DNA of 64,000 nt from Ectobius pallidus. Its lineage: Eukaryota; Arthropoda; Insecta; Blattodea; Ectobiidae. The stretch is taken from the NCBI GenBank assembly GCA_964059195.1, contig CAXKWD010000005.1:150317265-150381264 (forward strand), read 5' to 3'. The position numbers were made by a program, and so were the translations under genes. Numbering within the stretch: position 1 is the first letter of the stretch; the number at the start of each line of letters is the position of its first letter. Positions 11,701 to 24,145 of this stretch are shown here, piece after piece. A model generated the notes under the pieces. It was not told the origin of the DNA, ran no database searches, and saw nothing but the letters and a program-made list of their open reading frames with translations.

Positions 11701-14080
11701 CTTTTAGAATGTTTCTCTGATTCCCTGTGGGTACACCACTTTATCGGGTTTATCTGCTCACCTATTCGTTATTAATACACTTGAACCTACATCTTGCCCT
11801 CTAACTTCATTGCTCTGGACAAAGGATACCTGATCTTAAGTACTCTCATATTAGAGTACCGTACATAGATACGCAGATATTTGAAACAATACCTCCTAGG
11901 ATTCAAATTCCAAGGAAGTAAAATATATATTTTCTTGCAATTGTGTAAAATAGGCTAAAGCTGATGCTTCTTATGCTAATAATAGCCTGATGATAATAAT
12001 GATAGCCTAATGGTTTATTTAACCTGGCATGGTTAAGGCCTTGAGGCATTTTCTTATACTCAATCATTAGTTAACTAGCCTAAATTCCATTATTTATTAA
12101 ATAAACGTAAAAATAGGTTGTTTCTTAATAAATTGAATCAAGTTAAATGATAGACAAATACAACTAAGAATGAAATAGATACAATGAAAATAGCAATATT
12201 GTAAAGAGATAAGGGATCCATCCAAATATTAAGAAACCACCTTAACAACAATTAAGCTGAACAGGTTTCCTTTCTTCAATTTTAATGGTTTTACTACTGA
12301 TTATTTTAATTTTCCTGTTATTATTGAATCATTAATGATCTAACTGAAAGCTTGTAATTTTTGTGTAAGTGTATATTTTGTTGAAAGGTATTCTTTGTCT
12401 GGAAGGCAATCTGCGTTGTGCACAAAGATTATATAAATAAATTAACACAATGTAATAATTTCTAAGGAATACAAACGTATAAGTCATTTCTTTAAAAAAA
12501 CAGACAGATATAACTAATGAAGAAACAGATAGCCTACAATGTGAATAGCAATAACATAAATAGACCATAACATACATGTAGCATACATAGTAAAAATAAA
12601 CATGTAGGCCTACAACGGAATAACAATGCACACAATAAAATTAGTTTCCAGCAGTGATTTTGTTATGAAATGAGAAATTATGGTTGTTATAAATAATTAT
12701 TTCAGAAAGAGGTGTTAATAATAATTAACTTTTAAGTACGTAATGTAGAGAAAGCTTAATAAAGTAAAAATTCGAAATTAAAACAACACTGAAAATACAA
12801 GTTTCATTATGTACACAATTTGAAAGAAATTATTTCTTCCCGCCAATATGAGAAGACTAGAAGTATATAAATGATGCATTTGATTTATTGCAAAATTTTG
12901 GGATAATGCTAGGAGATTTGACCGGTTCTTCTCGCACTCTCTTGAGCTTTGTTTCTATTACTAAAATATTAAAGAATATTCATTAAAACTTTGTTCCAGA
13001 AACTTATTTACCACAATTTACTTTAACGATTTTGTTCAAAATATAAATTTAAACTCCACTGCATGTTTTCTATTAATATCATGTAGAGTAGTATAGTAGT
13101 ATAGTTCTTTTGTGCTATGGAAGAAGATCATACAATACTTAGGACTATCTTATTCTCTCGTATCTGTTTGAATAAATTTGTTATCATAATTGCTTCTAAA
13201 GATAATATGATAAATTTCTTAGTTTCCTGCTAAAAGATTAAACCAATTTGATGCTCATAGGCTAACCCGGCCAGGATATTGTAATAAAAAATATTTCGTA
13301 ATGCTGCCTCTTTATGTAACAATCTAAGTAAATGAAATCAAATACTGAGCATTATTCTCAAATATTAAACAATTTCCTTGAAATGTGAAGTTAATCGATA
13401 TTTTTATCTCCAAAGTTAATCGATATTTTTATATAAGTTAATCGATATTTTTATCTCTAAAAACTAAAATTAATTACCTATTTTACTAATTTTTAAAAAA
13501 TCAAGTATCTGGTACTTTTAAAAACTAAGCAAAGCAGTTGTTACATATAAATTTGACCGGAATTGACAACTTACAGTTCGGGTCACAATTTCCTTCATGA
13601 AGCGTGGTCTTAAGAGAAGGATGTACTGTAATTTAGCCTATTATATTGTACCGGTAGAATAATATGTGTTAAATATTTTTAAGTTTCGTGTATCTAAATT
13701 TGAAGACTGTACCGCATTTCTAATTGGAAATTTGTGTGTGTATTAAATAAACTAAAGAAGAAGAAGAAAAAAAAGAAAAAGCTTAAAGGAAAGAAGATTT
13801 CAACAGGATTTCAACTACAAAATTCCTGCATTGCAAAAATATGTTTTGAATGTCACAATTTTGCAAAATAAAACCATCATGATACATGAAGCAACAGTCA
13901 GTTGTGATGCCAGAGCCAGATGTAAATCACAGTTCTATATTTAGTGTTACAGACCTACAGGGCCAATTAGATCAAGACCTCGAAATGCACTATTGATTTC
14001 CCGGAATTACTACAACAGTGGACATGACAGTTCAGCAAGACATGGCGATTTGGTGACGCTGAATCATGCCACAAACACAC
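11701..14080. other. Spacer, no gene recognised
   Basis: AT-rich, with three adjacent copies of 'aagttaatcgatattttta' at 13388-13450 and a purine-rich AAG run at 13756-13795. The 99-codon minus-strand frame at 12332-12631 is Tyr/Val/Cys-rich, without a recognisable family. Confidence 0.5.
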
Positions 14081-14085
14081 ATGCT

Positions 14086-14142
14086 GCCTCCGGCGGGATT
14101 CGAACCCACCGCCACCTTACCAAATTACTAAGCCCATCGGCA
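14086..14142 (-). repeat. SINE fragment with tRNA-like B box
   Basis: On the minus strand 'ggtggcggtgggttcgaatc' followed by 'ccgccggaggcag' is a T-arm-like B box with a pairing stem. The A box is not recognisable, so this is a fragment rather than a tRNA gene. Confidence 0.55.
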
Positions 14143-14149
14143 TATATTA

Positions 14150-15130
14150 ATAAACATTAAAAGCGGTCAATCAATACGTGCAGGATTCTCACTTTGCAAA
14201 TTTTTATAATAATATCGTTATGTAGAAAAACCCCCGTTTTCTATTACCGGTATTTGCAAAAATTCAAACCAGAATATTCGCTATTTTGAGAAAATGCACT
14301 TATATAAGATTCCTAATATTTTAAATGTCATCATGTATTAATTACACGAATATAAGTGTAAATTCAGTGTTGTTAATTTATGATATAGCCTGAATCCCTC
14401 TTCTTAGCTTTCCTAACCTTTGCTTAATGTAATGGTGGCCATGCCTGTTGCATTCGACTGAAAAAATTTAATATCGGGTTTTTTAACAGTCTCGGTTTTA
14501 AAGTCTAGTAATTTTAAAAAATCCTGACCAAGAGTACATAATATGCTATATTGTGAAAATGTTTAAAATAATGACTTGCAATAATCATAAATATGATTAG
14601 TAATAATTCAAGGAAATTACTGAGGGGAAAAATATATAGAGGGAGATATGAAGATAGAAGAATAGCAAATAGATAACGAAAAGCAGTTAAATAAAGGCCA
14701 GAAATAACTAGAAATAGAGAAGGTCAGAGATTTAAGAATTTATTTAACGATGGAGACAGAAGTGAAAGAGACAGAAGTGAAAGAGACAGAAGCAAAACTG
14801 TAGTAATGGAGGTACTATAGGTTAAGATACAGTAAAAAGAGTGATAGAAAACGGAAAAGAAAGGTAGGTGCCAGAGGAAAAGTTAGAATTGAATTTTGAA
14901 TTGATTTATTTTAAGGGTTGTAAGCGTAGAACTTAAAAACATTTTTTAGGCACACAATCTGCTCACAATGACAGAAAAAAATACAAATATAATAATTACT
15001 GACACATTATTAATAAAAATATTGAAAAATAAACAAACGCTATACCATAACTTAATGTCATGAAACAGTATATATGAGAGTAAAGAGAGAGAGAGAATGC
15101 GACAGCGATTGAAATAGAGGATATGTGCGA
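14150..15130. other. Spacer with short purine-rich tandem repeat
   Basis: At 14753-14797 'gacagaagtgaaagag' repeats about 2.5 times. Nothing else is recognised. Confidence 0.5.
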
Positions 15131-15137
15131 GTGTAAA

Positions 15138-15198
15138 GTATGTATGTATGTATGTATGTATGTATGTATGTATGTATGTATGCATGTACGTACGTATT
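15138..15198. repeat. (GTAT)n microsatellite
   Basis: About 15 tetranucleotide units with decay to 'gcatgtacgtacg' at the right edge. Confidence 0.95.
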
Positions 15199-15236
15199 AT
15201 GTAATTTGGATTACATATGTGCGTGAGAGTGAGAGG

Positions 15237-15281
<45 letters not shown>
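15237..15281. repeat. (GA)n microsatellite
   Basis: About 20 GA units, 40 bp from the GTAT array. Together they generate spurious frames on both strands. Confidence 0.95.
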
Positions 15282-15283
<2 letters not shown>

Positions 15284-16220
15284 CAAAGGCACCCACATAT
15301 CACAGACACTACGCAACCCTAGCCTTAAAATGAAATGAAAAACCTTCTTACCCACTGTCAGGCAAAGGTTTTCTGCTTTTTCTGTTAAATATACAAAACA
15401 TGAGTGAAAAAAGCAGTTTCTAACAAGTGTCTCAGACTACGTGAGTGTTAAAACAGATTTTCCACGTAGAGGGAAGTAATTTGTGAATAGTGTGGAGGTG
15501 GCTGCTTAACTTATCCCCTCTGTTTACTGCAGTTCTTCGAAAGATCAAGCACTCGGTCGCAAGGTAGACTAGTATATTACAATAATTATATTTTGTTCAA
15601 ACCTCCCAAATAGAATACATTGAAACTCCTCACCTAAAACCTTGCCTGCAAGAGTGGTGTATGCCTCAATTATGAGATTTTTAGAGAGTTACGATATTTA
15701 TAGCCTACGTTTATTCTGATTAGACTTAAAAGAAATTACTTTTTCAACATGAAGAAGTGATGTTCAACGCTCAAATTCGGTGTCGAATTTTCAGCATTAA
15801 TGAAGTCTTGAGAACCTCTAAGACCAAAAATAATACTTCCAGAAATATCTCTGCGTGTGTCAGTGTGTTCGTTCTTTTTTTGTGATTTGCTCAAAAACGA
15901 TACACTCCAGATACTTCAGATACTTTGTCCCCCGGGCAAAACTTTGTATAACCACCCTTTTCATTTTTTTACTTTTACCCCCACCCAAGCGTTGTTTTAT
16001 TGCTGGTCTGGAATTTACCCAAGTATCAATCAATAGTATTCCGATAGCGTTTTATTAATGCGAGTAATCCAATCCCTACCTAAGCTCCACAATAAAAATT
16101 TATTTATTTTTCTCTAAAATGAAAGTAATTACGTTTTGCGAAAAATATACTTTTGTTATTGTAATTTAATTTGCAAAAATTGCCTAAAGCTCTAAAAATA
16201 TTTAGTTTTAGTTATTCCTG
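15282..16220. other. Spacer containing an interspersed-repeat piece
   Basis: About 15770-15855 ('aaattcggtgtcgaattttc', 'agcatt', 'gaccaaaaataata', 'ccagaaat') resembles 37060-37145 in the same orientation, so it belongs to a dispersed family of unknown type. The short frame at 15855-16058 has no recognisable domain. Confidence 0.45.
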
Positions 16221-16223
16221 AGT

Positions 16224-16436
16224 TTCGCGAGCGACCCCTGGTGATCCCGTAAGGGGATATTCTCAGCGGATTTGTTACCGGGGTGCGCCAGTCCCCTACC
16301 TACTTAAATCTAAGGACACACACACCCAGTCCTGAACCCGGGAAAGACATTTTTCACTACTGAAAAATACCCGACCCGGCCGGGAATTGAACCTGGCTGG
16401 CAATCACGCTACCAACTCACCCACGGCGGCGGACCT
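16224..16436 (-). repeat. tRNA-derived SINE (family C)
   Basis: On the minus strand the head CCGCCGCCGTGGGTGAGTTG and B box GGTTCAATTCCCGGCCGGG are about 35 bp apart. A body with 'agtagtgaaaaatgtctttc' and 'ggggactggcgcaccccgg' follows. The head differs from families A and B, so it derives from a different tRNA-like progenitor. Confidence 0.82.
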
Positions 16437-19080
16437 AAAAATGTATGAAATATTTAACACAGACAATCTCTGAAAATTTTCGAAATTATTTTAGCCTACA
16501 TATTTTGTAACTTTAAAACATAAACCTTACCTTCATAAAAATAAATAATCTATTGCAGACATATTAAAATATATATTATTAGAAAAAATGTTATTGCTTT
16601 ATTTCAAGTTTATAATGAGAATTATGACTTTTTAAAATTGTTTCAAGTTTAATTCCTTTAAGAAACGTAAGTATAAAGCTTACTTTACTAATTTTTTCCT
16701 CGACATTCTCTTTGCAAACTTATTAACAAATTCTGATAAATTAAGTTCGTTTGCATCACAAGGCTATTTCGTGATCGTTGTGAAAGTAAAGCGTCCTAAA
16801 AGTCTTCATATATAATATTTTGTTATATAATATAATTTTTAAGTATTATAACAAAAATTACCCATAAAAATTTTCCGCCCTTTCTGGGTTAGCCAATCTC
16901 CCATACTCCCCATTTATAAATCAGGGCCTGAAAACAACGATTTTGTTTAAACTCTGTATGCTACCTACTTGTCATAATACTATTTATTGTTGTTGAAAAT
17001 GTTTTAAGGATAGTTATAAGTAATACATTTCTTTCTTCATAAAATTGGCTTCAGAGTCTTGCTTCGCAAACAATACGGTTTTGGTGTGATAACTGAATAT
17101 GCATTCCCGTAATACGACCACAATACGTGTCAGAATATGAAGCGAGAAAATTGTGTTGTTCCTCTGAAGGCAGAGAAGTCACGTAAGAATTATTAACTTT
17201 TTTCAAAAGGGCACCTGAACTAATTAACTACCGGGTACTTTATTTTTCATCTTCATATTCCGTTTAGTTAGTTAATCACAGCTGATACTTGCATAGGGTT
17301 TTCTTTGAAATAACATCCTCATATTATTTTAACCTATTATAATATAGATAGGCCTATACTTTAAAGAAAAGACCATTAAACACATAATTTTGTATGTTAT
17401 ATTTTCTTCTATTAACCTAAAAAGTGACAGCAAAAACATGATCGTATCCCATTATGGTATGATGTCTTATTCGTGCTACACCATCTGCCCATTTAGTAAG
17501 CTTGGCTTATCAGCTCATGCAAGAAATGGTGAACAGTACAAAAGTGTATCATTTTTGTGTGTGTTCACTTTATTCAGTATAAAAAAAATTTCTGAACCTC
17601 TGAACACCGGTATTGTAACTTTATTCTCTTATTGACGTACTGAACTATTCAATGAAAGGAAATAATTTTTAATAGTGTTTAATAGTGCTGACAATGCTAA
17701 CGATCCCATCAAATCAGGTTTCATTTTAACGGTTGTTTGTACATTATCCTTTTCACTACTACTGATGTAAAAATGCGTCGCTTCAAAATTGTATAAAAGT
17801 AGAGATTAGGCCTAAGATTAATAGCACAATGCTTTGTGTAAAATAAGAGGATTTTTATCCATGTGTTAGGATTGTCACTTACGGAACACAGCCATTGCAC
17901 GAAAATTTCCCCCATCGACTTTAAACTGCAATGATTTCAGTTGATGAATGCTTTATTGCCAGTATATAAATTTAGCTCTGAAAAGGTTAAATGGTAGTGT
18001 TCGCATGAAAATGTCCCAGAATTATATATGCAATAAAACGAACTTGGCCTTCAATAAACCAAATCCTAGAAAATTCCTAAATTATTGAAGATATATTGTG
18101 TTTGAAATATCTTACCATAATGCTCCAAATTATTTGAATAATACCAGCGCAGGTAGTAAAGAATGGTCATGGGTGACTATGTAATTTTAGCTTGGAATTG
18201 AACTGATCTATGAGGGTTAAGAATGTTGTACGTTAAATAAAATAAAAAATAGTTAAATTAGATCAATCATAAGTCATTCAGATTTTTAAAAAAGGGATGT
18301 AAAAGCCCATGGGGATAACCAAAATTCACTCTCATTAGGGTTTACAAATTACTGTATCATAAATTATCTTGGGAACACATAACAGCTTAAGCAACGCCTT
18401 TTGTTCAAAAACTAGAATAAAACAGGCAATATGAATGAAATGGAAGCAAGTTGGTTAAGACTGAAGTTCCTCAAGGCAAGAGTCAAATACAGTACAAGAC
18501 TTCTAGACTTGTTTATACTCCGATGCAGAACTTTGAACTTCAAGTCACAATAAATCAATGACCCAGTACATCTCACATCCCCCCCACCACCCACTTAACA
18601 CACTTCGTCTTCCCTACGTCTCACAAGGGAACAATTCAAAAAGTCAGCCAGCTTGTACAAGATGTAATTGTAGAGCAAGATGTACATGCAGGATTACAAG
18701 TTAACCTCCAATACAACACACTGCACACTGTAAACTGTATCTATTTTCCCTGGTAATTTCTGATATGCTTATAACAAAAAAGTATAATATACTACAAAAA
18801 ATCGAATAAAAATTTAGGCTATTGTGTTCGGAAAAAATATTTGCTTCTCACATTTTTTAAACATAATTTTATTTTATTTCATTGCTTATTTTATTCCGTT
18901 CTTCAAGGAGAAAATACGAGGAATGAAGCTCATAAAGCATGGCTACTGTCTTTTTTTTCTTCAAAATAAGGCGATGGTACCAAGAGATGTTGTATGTCAT
19001 GGGAAAATGTGGCTTCTTTAGTACATGAACACATGATTTGGTAGCATTGTGATATACGGTTATACGAACAGAGACGATGG
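16437..19080. other. Spacer, no gene recognised
   Basis: AT-rich. About 17825-17995 is a diverged third copy of repeat R ('ggatttttatccatgtgtta', 'gatgaatgct', 'aaatttagctctgaaaaggt'). Frames at 17390-17635, 17721-17915 and 18412-18594 have no recognisable motif. Confidence 0.5.
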
Positions 19081-19084
19081 TAAT

Positions 19085-19410
19085 TTAATTGTGAGTCAGC
19101 CGTGGAGAATAGATGTGAGAAGATGTAAACAGCATTCTTACTTCAAAATAGTCACTATCCTTGGGAGAAATGCAGAGAAAACCACAAAGAGCTGATGAAT
19201 ACTTTGGAGAATAATGCCCATTCATATCACACTTTAAGGGATCATGGAGTGGGTATAATGTACTTTCATGTTTCCAACAAGTGCAATACATTAGAGTGGC
19301 ACTGTGCAGACGCGTATGGATGTTTATGGGTATCTGTTTCCTTAACTGTCCTACATCTAATACCCGTAATCTACGTTATACATACATCCCATACCCTACC
19401 CTTTAATTTT
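19085..19410 (+). pseudogene. mariner-family relic, transposase N-terminal region
   Basis: From 19091 one frame gives RRCKQHSYFKIVTILGRNAE before a stop. It aligns with TRCEQRFYIKIAISYSENVN on the minus strand at about 49130-49230 and resembles the first helix-turn-helix of mariner transposases ('EQRxxIKFxxKxGKxxxE'). The downstream part ('tggatgtttatgggtatctg', 'cctacatctaatacccgtaa') is shared with 48920-49010 and 49430-49515. The rest of the transposase is absent, so this is a deletion derivative. Confidence 0.6.
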
Positions 19411-19635
19411 TAGCCTTCATTTCAACATCTTAAAATGGTCTCACAATTAAAAAAGAAACATAGTTGTCATGACTTATCCCCATCCCACGTATGAATAATT
19501 TTGGTAATCGGCATTTCACTGTCCATAGACTTTTATTTGGGGCAAGGGGAACTAGTAGGTCTATATACCGTTCAGTGGCCAAAGTACTGAGGAATCTTGG
19601 ATTGGATTTATCACCTTTGAATCACAAGAGGTAAA

Positions 19636-19731
19636 TGGAACCTCTCTCCTATGACTGATTGAACTTAATGTTCTACCTCACTGACAGACAAATTATGCCA
19701 TAAAGGCAATCAGTCATAGGAGAGAGGTTCC
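19636..19731. repeat. Inverted repeat, 27-bp arms
   Basis: 'ggaacctctctcctatgact' with 'gattg' is repeated inverted as 'caatcagtcataggagagag' with 'gttcc', separated by about 42 bp. The right arm abuts the SINE-B copy. Confidence 0.85.
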
Positions 19732-19850
19732 ATCTGGCATTGCGAAGTGAACTCTGGCTCAGCTCAATAAGTTGAGCATTGGCACGGAAGCCAAAGGTCC
19801 TGGGTTCAAATCCCAGTGTCAGAGCAATTTTTCTCCTATAATATAGGCCT
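19725..19850 (+). repeat. tRNA-derived SINE (family B)
   Basis: TCTGGCTCAGCTCAATAAGT and GAGCATTGG form the A-box side, and GGTCCTGGGTTCAAATCCCA is a strong B box and T-arm. The 3' half is nearly identical to the palindromic copy at 57926-57993. 'ttctcctataatatagg' follows. Confidence 0.8.
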
Positions 19851-20214
19851 ACTCTGTATAAAGTTTTATAGCAATATATTGTTATTATTGTTATTATGGT
19901 TATTATTGTTACTTATTATTGTTGTTGTTGTGGCTCATTGCTGAATTCTTTCCTCCAACTGTAGAGTATTTCGTAAATACTTGTCATTTTCAAAAACTTG
20001 ATACTGTAGGAAGATAGATAAATTGAAATGAAATAAACGTACAATAAAATAAATAATTATTCTTACATATAAGTTGACCTTTTGGAAGGTTCCCTTGCCA
20101 TAACTTGCACCATTCTTGCACTAACACTTCAACACGCAGACGTAGTTTTACCTGATTTTTACATTTTTGCTTACGGCGGAGGGCGTCCATTTTTTAGAAA
20201 AAATATAGTAGGCA

Positions 20215-20625
20215 AAGGTGAAGTTTAAGGTGGGGGCCGAGATATCAAAATGAGGGGGTTAGATCAGGTGCGGGTGGTTAGATATTATACAGGAATTCTG
20301 GGTTACTGATGCACGGGGAGATGCCGTACCTAGAGGCTAAAAACTTATTAACATACAGCATCAAGGGCCCAGGCGGTAGTCATTGGGACTCCTGAGCTCT
20401 ATTAAATGATGCGTACCCGATGACTAGATTCGACAACCGCTTTTGTTCTCCACCAACAAGCAGCTGTACTTTCAAGGAGGAGTCATTGCACACTGCTCAT
20501 TGACTTCTGCTTCTTAGATCACTGATATCTCTAGCTGGTATGGCCTGTGGAATCTCAACGAGTGGACCTCGATCCGAAGAGGGTCGTGCAAGGTGCCAAC
20601 AGCTTTCTATTTTCCGTACACCTTT
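20215..20625. other. GC-richer unassigned segment
   Basis: Markedly richer in G and C than neighbours ('gggagatgccgtacctagag', 'cagcatcaagggcccaggcg'). It ends just before the A/T-rich tail of the LINE at 20660. No frame or structure recognised; it may be an unrecognised repeat. Confidence 0.35.
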
Positions 20626-20659
20626 GACGTATGAATTAATCATTTGACGTACAATTTAT

Positions 20660-21345
20660 ATTAAGTTACAATTTATTTTATTTTATTTTTATTTTATTTT
20701 GTTAAGAATGTAACAGGCTCATTGCATACATGCATAGTAACAAAATTCTCATATATAATTTAGGCTACACCAGTTTTACAACACTAATATTATACGCATC
20801 CTAATACTAAAAATGTTTAAATTAAAACTACAACTAAAAAAATTACAGAAAAAAGAAACAAGATACACATACAATATGAAAATTACACAATGAAAATTAC
20901 ACAATGGAGGGAATAGATCAAAAACATCAGTAGGCCAATATAGGCTAATATTTCTGGAGGAAACGAAAGACTTAAATAAAGAAAATGACATGGAGCATAT
21001 TTTAACTATCATATTTTATGAACATACGTAAGCATATTTTAATTATTACTATTTTAAAGTTTTCAAATTTTTATTACAGAGTTTTTTAAACCGCTTATTC
21101 TTTGTATTAAATATATCTATATTGCCCATTTTGTGCAATTGATTATATTGACGGAGCACATTGTAAAGAGGAGAATTATTATGGGAGTCAGTGTTTGCTT
21201 ATGGAATGAAAAAAAGATTATGCAATTTATAAGATCTATAACGTGGAACATAAAAATATATTTCTTCGAGAATATTAATATCATCTCTTTTGTAGTTAAG
21301 TAATTTATACAAAAACAACAATGCATTTGCAATGCATTATATCAG
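20660..21345 (-). pseudogene. 3' end of a CR1-like LINE (ORF2 C-terminus plus tail)
   Basis: Reading the minus strand from about 21340, a frame includes EEIYFYVPRYRSYKLHNLFF, a stop, then ANTDSHNNSPLYNVLRQYNQ and IDIF. This resembles the conserved C-terminal block of CR1/L2-type non-LTR elements ('FxVPxxxxRxxxxFxxPxxxTNxxxxSPLxRxxxxxN'). A 3' UTR-like stretch and an (AAAAT)n-type tail at 20665-20702 follow. The copy is 5'-truncated and carries at least one stop. Frames drawn at 20776-21012 and 21117-21332 are other-frame shadows. Confidence 0.65.
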
Positions 21346-21538
21346 CTAACTAATAAAGCTATTCGTATATTAATTACAACCTCGCTCAATTTAAAGTGGA
21401 ACGCACCTATTCGAATATGTCCTTCAAAATTCGTATGTTTTCGATACGCCATTGTCCTTTATGGTGTCAATAATAAGCACCGCATGCTGTAATCAATCTC
21501 CTTTGGGCGGTTTATTGCCACTTGTATTTATTTTATAC

Positions 21539-22330
21539 TAGCAGGTGCCCGTGGCTTCGCCTGCGTACATTAATTCAATCACTACATGCTTTTTAAATCG
21601 TTAATTTAACAGCAAATGACTTAAAACATTGTGTTTATTGACACATACGCAAATCATTCATAGGGAATTAAAGCGACTAATAATTATTATAAAACTCAAA
21701 ATCCGGCTTCGAGATACATTTCACGATTAAAGTACGACCCTGGAAAAAAAGGCATTAGATTTGAGTTTCCTGTTACAAAAAAAAAAAAAAAAAAAAAAAA
21801 AAAATGTCAGTTTCGTCGAAATCGTTCAATATTTTTTCCATTTAGACCTACATTCACTATCCCACTTCTGTCCACCTATGTAAAAATATCAGATCTCTGG
21901 TGCAGTTACGTTCTAAACAAATGGATGAAAGAATGGGCTAACAAAATCGAAGCTACTGACAAATAATTCATATGTTTTGTTGCAAAAATAGATTTCATCA
22001 ATGCCCTTTCATTCCTGGTTGTTACGGCAGCAGAGCAAGGACATCTGCAATTACTTTCAAATCATAATTTAAATATTTTAGTCAAAACTGGTAGTTCGAC
22101 AGTGCAAAAAAATCAAGTTTTCTTCCACTTTTCACTCATAATTTGCGAACGGAAGCGAAAATTAAAAATCCGGCTAGGCTATGAGGTGCATTCGCATAAC
22201 CTTTAGTCCATCTAAGTTAAAAGTTTCAGATCTCTGCGTGCCCAAGATTTGGCTGGACATCGCACACAGAAAGACAGACAGACAAAACCTCTTATTGTGT
22301 AAATGCGCTTGTCGGAAGTACCATACGTTA
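21539..22330. repeat. Dispersed repeat of the 'actagcaggtgcccgtggc' type
   Basis: Begins ACTAGCAGGTGCCCGTGGCT with 'tcgcctgcgt', and ends near 'cacacagaaagacagacaga' and 'taaatgcgctt'. I recognise this pairing of a start motif with GACAGACAGACA at the end as widespread in arthropod genomes, but cannot name its class. A 28-A run (21777-21804) may mark an insertion within it. A related short piece, 'agggccggcttcgctcgggt', is at 25882-25901. Confidence 0.55.
21777..21804. repeat. poly(A) run, 28 A
   Basis: Uninterrupted A tract within the dispersed repeat. I see no duplications proving it is a retroposon tail. Confidence 0.9.
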
Positions 22331-23390
22331 AAAAAAAATTAGAAATAGAATTTTGCACGGAAGTTCCGATGTCATTTTTCGGCAACAAACCAAATAAATG
22401 CTTTGAGATTCCTGAGTTCAGAAATGTGGAATAAATCCTTGATAAATTCGAAATCATGCACTTATTAGTCAAAATGACACTAATCACTCTAATATGTTTG
22501 AAAAGAATTTGTGTGCCATTATGAACAGAAGTGTTTGAAGTGTTTGTTGAGACGAATTCCTCTTTCGTTCCTCTTTTAAATAAATTACATTGAATTAATG
22601 TAGTGAATTTATTCTGAAACAGGAAATATGCTATGTTTTGATTTTGTTTGAATTGATTCCATTTCATCTGTGGTTTGAACACGAGACAGGTTCCATGTAT
22701 TTTTCGAAAATACAGGTAACCAACATAACTTACAGAACGATACATTCTGTGAAAAATGTTATTTTTTAACTTGAGACTGACTGATTTAAAAATATTATTG
22801 TACTGCTCTTGTTTTCATTTCACTGCCATAGTAATTTGTTTCAAACTTTTTTTTTTTTTTGTACAGAGGACGAAACAGAAACAGATCTCATATTGAAAAG
22901 TGGTTTTCTTTGTGAGTGCAGTATTTCATGTTCGGTACATCAAAATATTTACTTTTATTCTGTATGTGAGTGGAACGTATTCTTCATTTACAGACCAGAG
23001 GTTATGATACAAAAATTCAGATTTTAAATCACCGTAAAAGCAGAATTCTACTAATGATTCATGCTTTGTAGTTCTACGCTCTGTCAACTCCATCGATTAG
23101 GCATTTATGAAGGCGGGACAAGTTTTCTCAAAAACACTGTTTGGATGAATAAACTAAATAATAAAGTTTTATAACTTTAAAATTTAATATTTCTGGATCA
23201 TTGTAACCTGTAATTATGAAACCTAGTACTTTTAAACTGCATTAAGTCTACGTTACTAAGTTCTTTTTAATGTTTTAAAAATAAAATTTAGGATATGTTT
23301 TCGCATGAATTTTATTCACTCCAACAGAGTTTAGAATTTTTAAATATATCACACACGGAATTACACCCACACCTACAACATACTAACTAA
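22331..23390. other. Spacer, no gene recognised
   Basis: The 177-codon minus-strand frame 22212-22745 ends inside the dispersed repeat and has no recognisable domain. The plus frame 22809-23027 begins beside a 13-T run and is likewise unsupported. Confidence 0.5.
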
Positions 23391-23397
23391 CTAACTC

Positions 23398-23620
23398 CAT
23401 GGCACTAACATCCCAGAAGGGACAAGGCCTACCATCCGACCGCTGTGTCATCTACCATAGGCAGACGGCATGATTGGGGGCATGTGGTCAGCATTCCGAA
23501 ACCCACGGCCGTTAATGATGGTTTCCGTGACCGGAGCCGAGGAGGTACCGGGGATCGAACCCGGTCCGACGGATCTGTAGTCACCGACACTAACCACAAG
23601 ACCACGGCGGCGGTCCACCT
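23398..23620 (-). repeat. tRNA-derived SINE (family D)
   Basis: On the minus strand GACCGCCGCCGTGGTCTTGT starts the head, with 'ggttagtgtcgg' as an A-box-like part and CCGGGTTCGATCCCCGGTAC as B box. The body ends with 'ccttctgggatgttagtgcc'. A fragment of the body occurs at about 48715-48790. Confidence 0.85.
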
Positions 23621-23639
23621 ATAACATACACTAAGATGA

Positions 23640-23830
23640 TAATGTTTTAGGAGAAAAATTCCTCTGACTCTGAAAGATTTAGACCATTAAGTCAAACCAG
23701 TCATGAAAGCGATTCAATCTGGCGCTGTGAATTGTGCTCTGGCTTGCTCAGTTGGTAGAGCACAGGCATGGGAAAAATTGAACGTCATGGCTTCGAGCTG
23801 TGTACAGCATTCTCATTAATGTCCTAAAGA
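23640..23830 (+). repeat. tRNA-derived SINE (family B)
   Basis: 'atctggcgctgtgaattgtg' leads into GCTTGCTCAGTTGGTAGAGC. The B box is decayed (GGCTTCGAGCTG). The upstream 'aggagaaaaattcctctgac' matches the left flank of the palindrome at 57841, suggesting the same source sequence. Confidence 0.75.
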
Positions 23831-24145
23831 GGCAATATTCTGTGGTTCATGAATGCATGTTTTCATGCACTAGTATCTTTGTCATATGTCTCGAAATAAA
23901 ATTGATTTTCAATCTGGAGTAAAGAAAATTTGACATTTTTGTGAGCCGAATATTAAAAAAATACTTTTGCGATAGTTTTTGCTTGCACTCTCCCGCTCTA
24001 AACACTACCGTAAAAGCATATTTGGAAATTTCACAGATAAGTAGCCTGACCTAAGATCATTTCAGATCCCTACAAACCATTTTGGACCATCTGAGTCGAA
24101 TGAATGAGACCGTAAATGCCTACAATCAACTTTAACCCTTATTAT

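Noticed and set aside
15123..15338. Frame encoding Cys-Met-Tyr-Val and Arg-Glu repeats
   Set aside because: Direct translation of the (GTAT)n and (GA)n microsatellites.
19750..19835. Functional tRNA gene
   Set aside because: The T-arm is convincing, but the D-arm region has an extra 'aataagttgagc' and the copy is embedded in the SINE-B context shared with other loci.
22212..22745. 177-codon minus-strand frame
   Set aside because: Its C-terminus is repeat sequence and the rest has no recognisable motif. A frame of this length can arise by chance in this window.
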